Origin: Pseudogemmobacter hezensis
Lineage (GTDB): Bacteria; Pseudomonadota; Alphaproteobacteria; Rhodobacterales; Rhodobacteraceae
Assembly: GCF_013155295.1 (NCBI RefSeq)
Contig: NZ_JABJXT010000025.1
Span: 1 to 50,056 of the forward strand
Length of the DNA stretch: 50,056 nt
Reading direction: 5' to 3'
The notes under the pieces were generated by a model. It was not told where the DNA came from, searched no databases, and saw nothing but the letters and a program-made list of their open reading frames with translations. Both the position numbers and the translations under genes were made by a program. Positions 49,921 to 50,056 of the stretch are shown here, in pieces; position 1 is the stretch's first letter, and each line of letters starts with the position of its first letter.

Positions 49921-49947
49921 AAGGCCCGGCATCGTCCGGGCCTTTTG
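49921..49947 (+). terminator. Intrinsic terminator after olsBA
   Basis: AAGGCCCGG (49921-49929) pairs with CCGGGCCTT (49936-49944) over six bases and is followed by TTG. The last 100 bases of the window show no further gene. Confidence 0.85.
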
Positions 49948-50056
49948 CTTCGGCAATGTCCATGCGCTTCGCGTGTCATCGCGCCTGGCAGAGCACAGGG
50001 AAGAAGAGGGGATGTGCCGCGATTCTGTCCCTAGTTGCTTGAGCCTGGGCGCTTCT

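Overview
The window is about 50 kb of GC-rich DNA from an alphaproteobacterium. It is most likely a member of the Rhodobacterales (Paracoccus/Rhodobacter-like). The reasons are the combination of CarD, the phosphotransferase ChpT, the ornithine-lipid pair OlsB/OlsA, a DUF3553 protein, KpsC/KpsS-type capsule genes and a perfect FNR/FnrL-type box (TTGAT-N4-ATCAA).

Positions 1 to about 13,000 are a damaged or rearranged tailed-phage (siphovirus-type) prophage lying on the 3' side of a tRNA-Gln(UUG) gene at 13,063-13,134. The left edge carries what looks like the terminal repeats of an IS21-family element. Then come a tail-associated gene, a lambda gpI-like tail assembly gene and an HNH gene. Next is a visibly AT-richer type II restriction-modification cassette: a C5-cytosine methyltransferase, a Cfr10I/NgoMIV-type nuclease with the exact PD-X52-K-X13-E spacing, and a divergent 50-residue ribbon-helix-helix protein with repeated TGTAGT sites. 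A tightly overlapping run follows: gp6-like connector, HK97 gp10, DUF3168, head-tail adaptor, terminase small subunit (broken by an in-frame TGA), terminase large subunit and tape measure protein. Portal, protease, major capsid, tail tube, lysis and integrase genes are absent from the window, and the order is not canonical.

Downstream of the tape measure gene, about 300 bases (10,179-10,476) fold into a chain of well-formed helices with UUAU, UUCG, GAGA and GUAA loops. The order of elements resembles the HEARO/omega RNA that guides IscB, but no iscB gene is present. A perfect 19-bp palindrome follows it. The right part (11,046-12,715) is a small operon of unrecognised phage genes with operator-like dyads, a promoter, a structured intergenic RNA and a terminator.

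From 13,200 onward the genes are chromosomal. They include a BaiN/HI0933-type flavoprotein, an LLM flavin oxidoreductase, a glutathione transferase, PPK2 behind an FnrL box, and a MATE exporter. A capsule operon (kpsS, export lipoprotein, kpsC) follows, with a terminator-like hairpin inside the start of kpsC. Next come ribE, carD, fdxA, an S4-domain protein, a Suv3-like helicase, TPR and SCP2 proteins, a lysophospholipase-like hydrolase, a META-domain protein, nusB, cobS/cobT, a large PilM/PilP-like envelope protein, a SIMPL-domain protein and metY. Two Lrp/AsnC regulators flank a LysE exporter.

The last part is a sulfate uptake block: an Rrf2 regulator with four clustered cysteines, a 25-bp dyad, a small 85-residue protein, and Sbp-CysT-CysW-CysA. 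It is followed by chpT, a DUF3553 gene, and the overlapping ornithine-lipid pair olsB-olsA.
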